Part shown: one piece after another, positions 51,086-59,166 of the stretch | How positions within the stretch are numbered: the stretch's first letter is position 1 | How the letters are laid out: the number at the start of each line of letters is the position of its first letter | Assembly (NCBI GenBank): GCA_025758045.1 | Contig: CP107208.1 | Coordinates: forward strand, 2,790,001-2,854,000 | Direction of reading: 5' to 3' | DNA: 64,000 bases | Source of the DNA: Oscillospiraceae bacterium | GTDB lineage: Bacteria; Bacillota; Clostridia; Oscillospirales; Ruminococcaceae | Position numbers and translations under genes: made by a program | The notes under the pieces: generated by a model | Database searches by the model: none | Seen by the model: only the letters and a program-made list of their open reading frames with translations | Told to the model about the DNA's origin: nothing

Positions 51086-53401
51086 TCAGGCTTCCTTTTT
51101 GGCAGCCTTTTTCTTGGACTTCCAGTCGACCCACAGCGGCGTAGCGATGCAGATCGTGCTGTACACACCACTGACCATGCCGAACAGCAGCGGGAACGCG
51201 AAGGTGTAGATGCTGTCCAGACGGTAGATGACGGACACAACGCAGACGACACCCAGCGCCAGGCAGGTGGTGATGGAGGTCATCAACGAACGGGAGAAGC
51301 TCTGGTTGACGGACAGGTTGACCAGCTCGGCCAGGCCCATCTGCTTTTTGCTGTACAGGGCACTGTTCTCGCGGATACGATCATAGATAACGACGGTATC
51401 GTTGATGGAGTAGCCCAGGATGGTCAGCACGGCAGCGATGAAGTTGCCGTTCAGAGGAATACGCAGGATGACAAAGACGCCGAAGACGACGAACATATCA
51501 TGCAGCAGGGCCACGATGGCGGTGGAACCAGCCTTGAGACCGCCGATCTTGCGGAAGCGGAAGGCCACGTAAGCCAGGATCAGCACGCAGGCCGCGACCA
51601 GGGCGACCAGGCTCTTGAACAGGAACTCCTTACCGATGGTGGCGTTGACATTGCTGACCTCGTTCTGCTCGAAGTTGTTTTCGGGGTGAGTTTCGTTGAT
51701 GGCGGTCAGCATATCGTCCAGCTGCTCGGTGGTCAGGGTCTGGCTGCCCGGCAGGGTCACGGTCAAGGTCTGGTTGCCGGAAATGTCGGAACCGGTCTGG
51801 AGTGTCAGGTCGCTCTGGCCCAGCTGGCTGCCGATCTCGCTCTTCAGGCTGGGCAGATCAACGTCGCCCTCATAGCTCAGGGTGACCATGGAGCCGCCCT
51901 TGAACTCGACGTCCATCTTGACGCCGAACACGGCGCAGAAGACGAGGACGATAGCGATCAGTGCGCAGGAGAAGGTGTAGAACTTCTTGCGGTTGCCGAT
52001 GAAGTTGATGTGCGGGGTCTTGTACTCAGCAGTGCCATCCTTCTTGCCGCCGTACAGCCAGGGGTTGCGCAGGGCCTTGCAGTGGACGGCGCCGCGGATC
52101 ATAACGCGGGTAGCCCAGACACCGAAGACGAAGTTGAGCAGCACGCTGGTGAGCAGTGTAAAGCCGAAGGAGTAGACAGTACCGGCGGTGGAGGGTCCGA
52201 ACCAGAAGAAGATCGGGTTGAACACCTTAGCCCAGAAGCCGTCGGTGGGGCCGAAAGCGCCCATCAGGATAGCGGCGACGATGACGATGGTGACGTTGCC
52301 GTCGATGATGGGGGTCAGGCCCATCTTGAAGCCGCTCTTGACGGCGGCAGGCAGGGTCTTGTTCTTAGCGAGCTCTTCCTTGATACGCTCAGCGGTGATG
52401 ACGTTGGCGTCAACGCCCATACCGATGCCCAGGATGATACCAGCGATGCCGGGCAGGGTCAGGGTAGAACCCGGGAACACAGTAAAGTAGCCGGAAACGA
52501 CAGCCAGGGTAGCGGCCACCTGGCCAAACAAAGAGATGGTAGCGATGGTACCGGGCAGACGGTAACGCACAATCATCATCACAGCGACGAGCGCAAAAGC
52601 GATGATGCCAGCCAGAACCATGACCTCCAGGCTCTTAGCGCCCAGGGACGGGCTGATGGTGGAGTAGCTCTCGGCAGACAGGGCGAAAGGCAGTGCGCCG
52701 GAATTGATCTGGTTGGCCAGCGTGGAAGCGCTGTCCTGATCAAAGTTGCCCTTGATGATGGCCTCACCGCCGGTGATGGCCTCGTTGACTGTGGCGGTGG
52801 AGATGTTTTCATCGTCCAGCCAGATGGAGATCGTACCGTTGTTGGCGGCTTGTTCGGTGGTAGCATCGGCAAAAGCAGCAGCACCAGCGGAATTGAACTT
52901 CAGCTGAACGACCCAGCCCTCCGTCTCGTTATACGCGGCATTGGCGGAAGTCACGTCGTCACCGCTGAGGATTTCTTCCCCATCTACGGTGGAACCCTTG
53001 CGGAACACCATCTTGGCGGTGGTGCCGATCTCATCGATAGCCGTCTGCGGGTTGAAATCAGCCTCGCCGGTCTTCCATGGGAAACGGACGATGATACGAT
53101 CCTTGTTACTGTCAACATAGCTCTCGTAGTCCGTAATGCCCAGGCCGACCAGACGGTCCTCGATAACGGTTTTTGCCGCCGTCATCTGTTCGGGGGTGGC
53201 ATCCACATCACCGGCGGGCATAAAGGTAACATCGACACCGCCGCGGATATCGATACCGAAGCGGATATCCGAAGCACCCTTGATGTAGATGTTCTTAGTG
53301 TCGCCGTACTGATAGCTTACGCCGAAGATCGCAGTCAGGGAAAACACCACGATCAGAATTGCCACGACAAACAGCGGCCATGACTTCCCTTTCTTGTTCA
53401 T
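51086..53401 (-). CDS. secDF: SecD/SecF fusion protein translocase subunit
   Basis: This single 771-residue polypeptide combines SecD and SecF, the proton-driven accessory complex of Sec export. The SecD half starts MNKKGKSWPLFVVAILIVVF and has DIRFGIDIRGGVDVTF and GMGVDANVITAERIKEEL. The SecF half starts at about residue 490 with FYTFSCALIAIVLVFCAVFG, then GYSINDTVVIYDRIREN. GGAGG stands five bases before the ATG at 53401. It lies between the aminotransferase gene and nrdR. Confidence 0.95.
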   Translation of the reverse strand: MNKKGKSWPLFVVAILIVVFSLTAIFGVSYQYGDTKNIYIKGASDIRFGIDIRGGVDVTFMPAGDVDATPEQMTAAKTVIEDRLVGLGITDYESYVDSNKDRIIVRFPWKTGEADFNPQTAIDEIGTTAKMVFRKGSTVDGEEILSGDDVTSANAAYNETEGWVVQLKFNSAGAAAFADATTEQAANNGTISIWLDDENISTATVNEAITGGEAIIKGNFDQDSASTLANQINSGALPFALSAESYSTISPSLGAKSLEVMVLAGIIAFALVAVMMIVRYRLPGTIATISLFGQVAATLAVVSGYFTVFPGSTLTLPGIAGIILGIGMGVDANVITAERIKEELAKNKTLPAAVKSGFKMGLTPIIDGNVTIVIVAAILMGAFGPTDGFWAKVFNPIFFWFGPSTAGTVYSFGFTLLTSVLLNFVFGVWATRVMIRGAVHCKALRNPWLYGGKKDGTAEYKTPHINFIGNRKKFYTFSCALIAIVLVFCAVFGVKMDVEFKGGSMVTLSYEGDVDLPSLKSEIGSQLGQSDLTLQTGSDISGNQTLTVTLPGSQTLTTEQLDDMLTAINETHPENNFEQNEVSNVNATIGKEFLFKSLVALVAACVLILAYVAFRFRKIGGLKAGSTAIVALLHDMFVVFGVFVILRIPLNGNFIAAVLTILGYSINDTVVIYDRIRENSALYSKKQMGLAELVNLSVNQSFSRSLMTSITTCLALGVVCVVSVIYRLDSIYTFAFPLLFGMVSGVYSTICIATPLWVDWKSKKKAAKKEA

Positions 53402-53457
53402 AGAAACCTCCAAAAATATGCCCGCGCCTGCGGGCGGGATAGATTTATGCGCCGGAA

Positions 53458-54738
53458 TTACTGCTGATCCGCCAGCAGCTTTTCGACGACCGCCAGACGT
53501 ACACAGACGCACAGCAGAGCCGATGCAGTCTCGACTTCGTCAAGGCTGGGATAGGTCGGCGCAATGCGCAGGTGAGAGTCCTCGGGGTCCTTGTGGTAGG
53601 GGTAAGCGGAGCCTGCCCCGGTCAGCGTGAGGCCGCAGTCTTTGCACAGCTGGGCAACGCGCTTGGCACAGCCCGGCATAACGTACAGGCTGATGAAGTA
53701 ACCGCCCTTGGGGTTGGTCCAGTGGGCAATGTTGCCGCAGGGGGTCAGCTCGGTGGCAAAAGCGGTCTTAACGGCGTCAAAGCAAGGCACCAGGCGGCGG
53801 CGATGCTTGGCCATGTGGGCGAGTACGCCCGCTTTGTTCTTGAGGAAACGGACATGGCGCAGCTGGTTCATCTTGTCATAGCTGATGATCATGGTAGAGA
53901 AGCGCTTGCACATGTACTTCATCGAGTTCTCACTGCAGGCGATGGCAGAGACACCGGCACCAGGGAAAGTGATCTTGCTGGTGGAAGTGAACATGAAGAC
54001 GCGATCCTCATTGCCGTACTTCTTGGCCTCGTTCAGCAGCACAGGGGTCTCGATGATTTCATCGGTCAGGTGGTGCACGATGTAGGCCTCGTCCCAGAAG
54101 ATCTTGAAATCCGGGGCAGCGGTCTTGAGTGCGGCAAAGCGGCGAATGGTCTCATCGCTGTAAGTGTAGCCATCTGGGTTGGAGTACTGCGGCACGCACC
54201 AGATGCCTTTGATGGTGTCATCCTCAGCCACGAGCTTCTCGATCATGTCCATATCGGGGCCGTCTGGGCTCATAGGGACGCTGATGAGGTCAAAGCCCAT
54301 TTCCTCGGTGATGGCGAAGTGGCGGTCATAGCCGGGCACCGGGCAGAGGAACTTGCGCTTCTCTACCTGGGACCAGGGGCACGGAGAATCCTGGAAGCCA
54401 AACATATAACCGATGGCTACCAGGTTGTACATCAGCTGCAGGCTGGAGTTGCCGCCTACAAAAACCTCCGCGGGCTTTACGCCAAACACATCGGCAAACA
54501 GTTCGCGAGCCTCCTGCAGGCCTTCCAATTCGCCATAGTTGCGGGCGTCGAAGCCGTCATCGGTGGTGTAGTCGTCCATCTTCAGCAGATCCATCGCCAG
54601 ATCCATCTGGTGAGGGCCAGGCTTGCCGCGGGCCATGTTGAGTTTCAGGCCCATATCCTGAAACTTCTTGTACTGTGCTTCCAGCGCAGTTTTCTCTGCG
54701 GTCAGCTCGTCACGATTCATTGACAGGTAATCAGCCAT
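53458..54738 (-). CDS. PLP-dependent aminotransferase (aspartate aminotransferase-like, Pfam Asp_aminotransf type)
   Basis: This 426-residue fold-type I aminotransferase has PLP lysine K255 (FTSTSKITFPGAG), GNSSLQLMYNL and the Asp/Tyr pair in IFWDEAYIVHHL. The N-terminal LNMARGKPGPHQMDL marks the subgroup annotated as aspartate aminotransferase or MocR-less class I enzyme in Clostridia. Substrate is uncertain. I use the ATG at 54738 (MADYLSMNRDEL), with GGGGGA eight bases upstream. The leader contains an inverted repeat. Confidence 0.9.
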   Translation of the reverse strand: MADYLSMNRDELTAEKTALEAQYKKFQDMGLKLNMARGKPGPHQMDLAMDLLKMDDYTTDDGFDARNYGELEGLQEARELFADVFGVKPAEVFVGGNSSLQLMYNLVAIGYMFGFQDSPCPWSQVEKRKFLCPVPGYDRHFAITEEMGFDLISVPMSPDGPDMDMIEKLVAEDDTIKGIWCVPQYSNPDGYTYSDETIRRFAALKTAAPDFKIFWDEAYIVHHLTDEIIETPVLLNEAKKYGNEDRVFMFTSTSKITFPGAGVSAIACSENSMKYMCKRFSTMIISYDKMNQLRHVRFLKNKAGVLAHMAKHRRRLVPCFDAVKTAFATELTPCGNIAHWTNPKGGYFISLYVMPGCAKRVAQLCKDCGLTLTGAGSAYPYHKDPEDSHLRIAPTYPSLDEVETASALLCVCVRLAVVEKLLADQQ

Positions 54739-54770
54739 AATCAAAGTCCCCCTATATCATTTTCCCACAC

Positions 54771-54797
54771 GCTGTATCCCCTCTATTTTGATACAGC
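54771..54797. promoter_or_regulatory. Inverted repeat in the aminotransferase leader
   Basis: GCTGTATC (54771-54778) is exactly matched by GATACAGC (54790-54797), just downstream of the predicted transcription start. An operator or a leader hairpin are both possible. Confidence 0.5.
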
Positions 54798-54812
54798 ACA
54801 TGCGTACATTAC

Positions 54813-54841
54813 ATTATATACGGTTTTGAGCAAAAGAACAA
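54813..54841 (-). promoter_or_regulatory. Promoter of the aminotransferase-secDF-nrdR unit
   Basis: Minus strand TTGTTC (54836-54841) and a perfect TATAAT (54813-54818) with a 17-base spacer. Confidence 0.7.
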
Positions 54842-54938
54842 GCGTTTTTGCCGCATTTTTGCCCGCAAAACGCAAATAGTGTACCAAAAAGCGGGATATT
54901 TTTGCATTTTTAAAAAGTCAGAAGCCGTTTTTACTGAA

Positions 54939-54976
54939 TTGACGAGAGATTTTCTACGGATTTTTGACGAGAGATT
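54939..54976. repeat. Two direct copies of TTGACGAGAGATT
   Basis: A 13-base word occurs at 54939-54951 and 54964-54976, 25 bases apart, between the aminotransferase promoter and the tRNA-Leu terminator. No function is assigned. Confidence 0.6.
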
Positions 54977-55032
54977 GCAGGGACAGACTTGCTGCAGGGC
55001 GGCTTTTTGATATGCCGGATGCCAAAAGGAAA

Positions 55033-55070
55033 GAGCCTATATTCAACTGCAAAACGTTGAATATAGGCTC
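55033..55070 (-). terminator. Terminator of tRNA-Leu
   Basis: GAGCCTATATTCAAC and GTTGAATATAGGCTC form a perfect 15-base stem with an 8-base loop; on the minus strand TTTCCTTTT follows. It lies 3 bases beyond the tRNA end. Confidence 0.92.
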
Positions 55071-55073
55071 TCA

Positions 55074-55157
55074 TGCCGCCGACCGGGATCGAACCGGTAC
55101 GGTATCGCTACCGAGGGATTTTAAGTCCCTTGCGTCTGCCAGTTCCGCCACGGCGGC
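55074..55157 (-). tRNA. tRNA-Leu (TAA)
   Basis: This class II tRNA has acceptor GCCGCCG/CGGCGGC, anticodon loop CTTAAAA, a long variable arm (CGGTAGCGATACCG region) and T-loop GTTCGATCC. The CCA end is not encoded, unlike the cluster at 34 kb. Confidence 0.95.
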
Positions 55158-55171
55158 ACAATGTACAGCTA

Positions 55172-55200
55172 ACTTTAGCATACATACGCGCAATTGTCAA
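55172..55200 (-). promoter_or_regulatory. Promoter of tRNA-Leu
   Basis: Minus strand TTGACA (55195-55200) and TAAAGT (55172-55177) with a 17-base spacer. Confidence 0.8.
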
Positions 55201-55304
55201 GCTGTACGGTGGGCGAGGTGTCCCCTGCTTATCGAAAATTGTCACCTTGGAACGTTAAATTTTATTGCATGTTCCCTGCCCGCGGATTTTTATTTAGGCC
55301 CTGC

Positions 55305-56972
55305 TTATTTTGATTTTTCAATCAGCTCCCGGGCGTTGGCCAGGCTCAACTCGGTGACTTTATCGCCGGAGATCATGCGGGCCAGCACTTCCACGCGGCC
55401 GTTCATATCAAGGGTATGGATCTCAGTAAAGGTGCGGTCATCGCGTACGTTTTTCTGGATGAGCAGCTGGTTATCGGCAAAAGCGGCCACCTGCGGCGTA
55501 TGGGTGATGCAAAGCACCTGATGGCCTGCCGCTGTCTGGTGCAGCAGCTGGCCGATGCGCCCCGCCGCCAGGCCAGAAACACCGGTGTCGATCTCATCGT
55601 AGATGACGGTGGGCAGGGCGTCGCGGTCGGCCAGGGCACTCTTGAACGCCAGCATAATACGGGAAAGTTCACCGCCCGAGGCGATTTTGGCCAGGGGCTT
55701 GGGGGCCTCGCCAGGGTTGGTGGAGATGAGGAATTCCACCGTATCCTGCCCGTGGGAGGACAGCGGCCCCCGTGCATGCTTGAGGGCAAAGCGGATGCCC
55801 GGCATGTTCAGAAATTCCAGCGCCGCCCGCATCTCTTTATTCATTGCCGTAAAGCCCTTTAAGCGGCTCTGGGTCAGGGCTTCCGCGGCCTTTTTGGCGT
55901 CGGCATATAAGGCCTGCACCTGAGTCTTCAGTTCGGCAATCTTTTGGCCGGAGGACTGGAAGTTTTCCAACTCCGCCGCGGCGGCTTCCCGCCAGGCCAG
56001 CAGTTCTTCCACTTCCATGCCAAACTTTTGCTTAATGCGGTAGATCGTGTCGAGGCGGCTCTCGATCATGTCCAGTTCGCCGGGGTCAAAGCCGTAGGCG
56101 TCCAGGCGGTCGGCCAGCTCGGTGGCCAGGTCGCGAGCGCTATAGTACAAGTCGTTGAGGCGTTCGGACAGCGGGGCCAGCGTTTCGTCCAACCGGGCGC
56201 TGTTCTGCAATCCCTCGACCGCGCCGCCCAACAAGTCGGCGGCACCGGGCTGTTCACCGTCCTCGTCCCCTGCCAGCGCCAGGTGGGCGGCGGTGATGCC
56301 GTCCAAAATGCCTTGGGCGTGGGTGATGACGGTCTTGCGCTCCTGCAGGTTTTTCTCCTCACCGGGCTGTAATGCGGCGGCATCGATGGCGTCGATTTCA
56401 GCGGTCAGTGCTTCGATCTTGCGCTGCTTGTCGGCCTCGCTGGCATTGAGGGCGTCCAGCTGGCGCTTGACGGTGATCAGCTCACGGTAGCGGCGGTAGT
56501 AATCTGCAAACAAATCACGGTTCTGGGCATACTGGTCCAGCAGACCCAGGTGCAGGGCAGGATTCGTCAGGCTTTGGCTGTCGTGCTGGCCGTGGATGGA
56601 CAGCAGCCCTGCGGAAATATCCCGCACGACGGCGGCGGTAGCGGGCATGCCGTTGACGCGGCAGCTGCCCTTGCCCTCAGCGTTGATCTCGCGGTAGAGC
56701 AAAAGGTCTTCGTTGGCCTCATAGCCGCACTTTTCCAGCTGCTTTTTCACCGACTGGGGGATATTTTCAAAGGTTGCCCAGATGCAGGCTTTCTGTGCGC
56801 CGCTGCGCACCAGTTCCCGCGAGGTGCGGTTGCCCAGGATGGCGTTGATGGAATCGATCAGGATCGATTTGCCTGCGCCGGTCTCGCCGGTAAGCACGTT
56901 AAAGCCGGGGGTAAAATTCACCTCGGCTTTTTCGATCACGGCTACATTTTCAATTTTCAGGTTTGCCAGCAT
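55305..56972 (-). CDS. recN: DNA repair protein RecN
   Basis: This SMC-like ATPase is recruited early to double-strand breaks. It is 555 residues, with Walker A GETGAGKSI at residues 29-37, a long coiled-coil middle, and the C-terminal ASGGELSRIMLAFKSAL signature, DEIDTGVSG Walker B and CITHTPQVAAFAD. It ends the minus-strand operon that begins beyond the right window edge. The argR-recN order is conserved in Firmicutes. Confidence 0.96.
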   Translation of the reverse strand: MLANLKIENVAVIEKAEVNFTPGFNVLTGETGAGKSILIDSINAILGNRTSRELVRSGAQKACIWATFENIPQSVKKQLEKCGYEANEDLLLYREINAEGKGSCRVNGMPATAAVVRDISAGLLSIHGQHDSQSLTNPALHLGLLDQYAQNRDLFADYYRRYRELITVKRQLDALNASEADKQRKIEALTAEIDAIDAAALQPGEEKNLQERKTVITHAQGILDGITAAHLALAGDEDGEQPGAADLLGGAVEGLQNSARLDETLAPLSERLNDLYYSARDLATELADRLDAYGFDPGELDMIESRLDTIYRIKQKFGMEVEELLAWREAAAAELENFQSSGQKIAELKTQVQALYADAKKAAEALTQSRLKGFTAMNKEMRAALEFLNMPGIRFALKHARGPLSSHGQDTVEFLISTNPGEAPKPLAKIASGGELSRIMLAFKSALADRDALPTVIYDEIDTGVSGLAAGRIGQLLHQTAAGHQVLCITHTPQVAAFADNQLLIQKNVRDDRTFTEIHTLDMNGRVEVLARMISGDKVTELSLANARELIEKSK

Positions 56973-57007
56973 GGGCCAGCCCTCCCCCGTCCGTTGTTAT
57001 GCTTTGC

Positions 57008-57469
57008 TTAGCCGCGGCGGACATACTGCTGCAAAGACTTGCAGATCTCGGCCGCGCCATCCTCGGTACGCATGAGGATAAAGAACGTATCGTCGCCGGA
57101 AAGCGTGCCGACAACCCCATTCCACTGTTTTGCGTCAAACACTTCGCAGGCGGCGTTGGCCATGCCGGAGAAGCACTTGACCAGCACCAGATGCCCGGCG
57201 TAGTCGACCTTGAGGACTGACTCGCGGAAGATCATCTCGAACCGGCTGGGCGAATGGGTCACCTTACCGGAGGCTGCGGCGGGCATGTAACGGTAATGGC
57301 CGTCGGCATCGGCCACCTTGACCAACTGCAGGTCACGGATGTCGCGGGAAACGGTGGCCTGGGTCACATCGAACCCCTCCTCCCGCAGGTGGGCCAGCAG
57401 GTCCTCCTGACGGTCGATGGGATGTTTTTCGATCAGATCGAGAATTGCCTGATGACGCGCGCTTTTCAA
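57008..57469 (-). CDS. argR: Arginine repressor ArgR
   Basis: ArgR/AhrC controls arginine metabolism with arginine as corepressor. It is 153 residues with an N-terminal winged helix (EEGFDVTQATVSRDIRDLQL, about residues 31-50) and a C-terminal hexamerisation/arginine domain (GTLSGDDTFFILMRTE). The start is a TTG at 57469; GAGGAG lies ten bases upstream, and no ATG fits. It follows nadK by 6 bases. Confidence 0.95.
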   Translation of the reverse strand: MKSARHQAILDLIEKHPIDRQEDLLAHLREEGFDVTQATVSRDIRDLQLVKVADADGHYRYMPAAASGKVTHSPSRFEMIFRESVLKVDYAGHLVLVKCFSGMANAACEVFDAKQWNGVVGTLSGDDTFFILMRTEDGAAEICKSLQQYVRRG

Positions 57470-57475
57470 GTGAGA

Positions 57476-58312
57476 TCAACTCCTCATCAATTTATTTTCA
57501 ATGGCGTGGAACTGCTCGGAATCATAAAATGTGATCAGCTGCAATTTTTGGGGCGCAGCTGTTACGGTAAGTACATCGCCGGGCTGCAGATCGCACTGGG
57601 CGGTGCTGTCAGCGCAGGCATAGCAGGTATCGCGGTTTTCGGCATCAGCCACCAGCTCCAGCCTGCGGCCTGCGGCAAACACCAGCGGGGCCACCTGGGC
57701 GTTGTGGGCGCAGACAGGCGTCAACACCACCACATCAGCGGCGGCATCCAGCACCGGGCCACCCGCTGAGAAGGAGTAGGCCGTGGAGCCGGTGGGCGTT
57801 GCCAGGATCAATCCATCGCTGCGGTAGCTGCTGACAAAGCAGCCGTCGCAGTAGACTTTATAGTCCATTGGGTGCATGCGGGTGCGGCCGAAAAGCACCA
57901 CATCGTTGATGGCTTCGGCCTGCCAGCCGTTGGCAGACCTTGCCAGCAGCAGGCCGCGCGGGTCGAGAGTATAGCGGCCCTCGGCCAGCAGACGCAGCTT
58001 TTCGGGCATCTCCTCCACCTCGCAGGTGGCCAAAAAGCCCGTGCGGCCCAGGTTGACGCCCAGCACCGGCTTGCCATAATGCACACAGTCCAGCCCGGCT
58101 TTCAGCAGCGTACCGTCACCGCCGATGGTGATGACGAAATCGGCTTCGCGGTAGGCTTCTTCCTCAGGCAGAAAGCGGATGGGCACCTTGGATTCAAAGA
58201 CCGGCTGGGCCATGACCACGGCCACACCCAACTCATGCAGCAGCGCGGCCGCCTGGCCGGTGACTGCATAGCCGCTGTCCTTGGTAGGGTTTGTTACCAG
58301 TAAAACCGTCAT
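57476..58312 (-). CDS. nadK: NAD kinase
   Basis: NadK phosphorylates NAD to NADP. It is 278 residues with the ATP/NAD motif TIGGDGTLLKAG (about residues 61-72), GVNLGRTGFLA and the TPTGSTAYSFSAGGPVL block. It lies between tlyA and argR, the usual Firmicutes order. Confidence 0.96.
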   Translation of the reverse strand: MTVLLVTNPTKDSGYAVTGQAAALLHELGVAVVMAQPVFESKVPIRFLPEEEAYREADFVITIGGDGTLLKAGLDCVHYGKPVLGVNLGRTGFLATCEVEEMPEKLRLLAEGRYTLDPRGLLLARSANGWQAEAINDVVLFGRTRMHPMDYKVYCDGCFVSSYRSDGLILATPTGSTAYSFSAGGPVLDAAADVVVLTPVCAHNAQVAPLVFAAGRRLELVADAENRDTCYACADSTAQCDLQPGDVLTVTAAPQKLQLITFYDSEQFHAIENKLMRS

Positions 58313-58331
58313 TGCGGGTACACCCTCTTAC

Positions 58332-59153
58332 TCAGTGCAGATTCGGGGCCTTATCCAGCGTTTCGTGGGCTTGGGCCACGGTTTGCTCGATCAGGCTCTC
58401 AGGCAGCGGCTGCGGATTTTCGCAGTGCTGCACGTACATCAAAAACTCGATGTTGCCCTCGGGTCCCTTGATGGGCGAAAAATCCAGGCCCGCCGGGGTA
58501 AAATGGTTGGCCATGGCATAGCCCTGGGCCATCTCCAGCACCTCACGGTGGGTGGCAGGCTCACGCACGACGCCTTTTTTTCCTACTTTCTCGCGCCCGG
58601 CCTCAAACTGGGGCTTGACCAGGCAGACGCCTACGGCGTCCGGCGTGGTAATGGCATCAGCCACCGGGAAGATATGTTTGAGCGAAATAAACGATACATC
58701 AACGCTGAAGAACGCCACCGGCTCTGACAAGTCCTCGGGCTTTACATTGCGGATGTTGGTGCGTTCCATGTTGACGACGCGCTCATCGGTGCGCAGGCTC
58801 CAGGCCAGCTGGCCGTAGCCCACGTCCACCGCGTAAACTTTTACCGCGCCATTTTGCAGCATGCAGTCGGTAAAGCCACCGGTGGAGGCACCTATGTCCA
58901 TGCAGACTTTGCCATCCGGCCGCATGGGAAAGACCTGCATCGCCTTTTCCAGTTTAAGACCACCGCGGCTGACATAGCCGATGTCGTGCCCGCGCACTTC
59001 GACTTTAGCGTCGGGGCTGATCATCTCACCGGCCTTATCCACCTTCTGCTCGTCCACAAATACAATGCCGGACATGATGAGGGCTTTGGCGCGCTCTCGG
59101 CTTTGGACAAGGCCGTTCTGGCAAAGGTACTGGTCAAGACGGATCTTACTCAT
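58332..59153 (-). CDS. tlyA: TlyA family rRNA 2'-O-methyltransferase
   Basis: This 273-residue protein has an N-terminal S4 RNA-binding domain (IRLDQYLCQNGLVQSRERAK) and an FtsJ-like methyltransferase domain with CMDIGASTGGFTDCMLQ (motif I) and LVKPQFEAGREKVG. TlyA modifies 16S/23S rRNA in mycobacteria; the clostridial target is inferred. AAGGAG precedes the start. Confidence 0.94.
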   Translation of the reverse strand: MSKIRLDQYLCQNGLVQSRERAKALIMSGIVFVDEQKVDKAGEMISPDAKVEVRGHDIGYVSRGGLKLEKAMQVFPMRPDGKVCMDIGASTGGFTDCMLQNGAVKVYAVDVGYGQLAWSLRTDERVVNMERTNIRNVKPEDLSEPVAFFSVDVSFISLKHIFPVADAITTPDAVGVCLVKPQFEAGREKVGKKGVVREPATHREVLEMAQGYAMANHFTPAGLDFSPIKGPEGNIEFLMYVQHCENPQPLPESLIEQTVAQAHETLDKAPNLH

Positions 59154-59166
59154 GCTTGGGTTCTCC

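Noticed and set aside
50738..53383. Very long plus-strand open frame opposite secDF (and similar ones opposite miaB, nadE, lon, symporter and gerAA)
   Set aside because: The products are low-complexity Gly/Val/His/Gln/Asp-rich sequences arising from GC-rich codon bias on the coding strand; none has a domain, and each lies fully antisense to a well-recognised gene.
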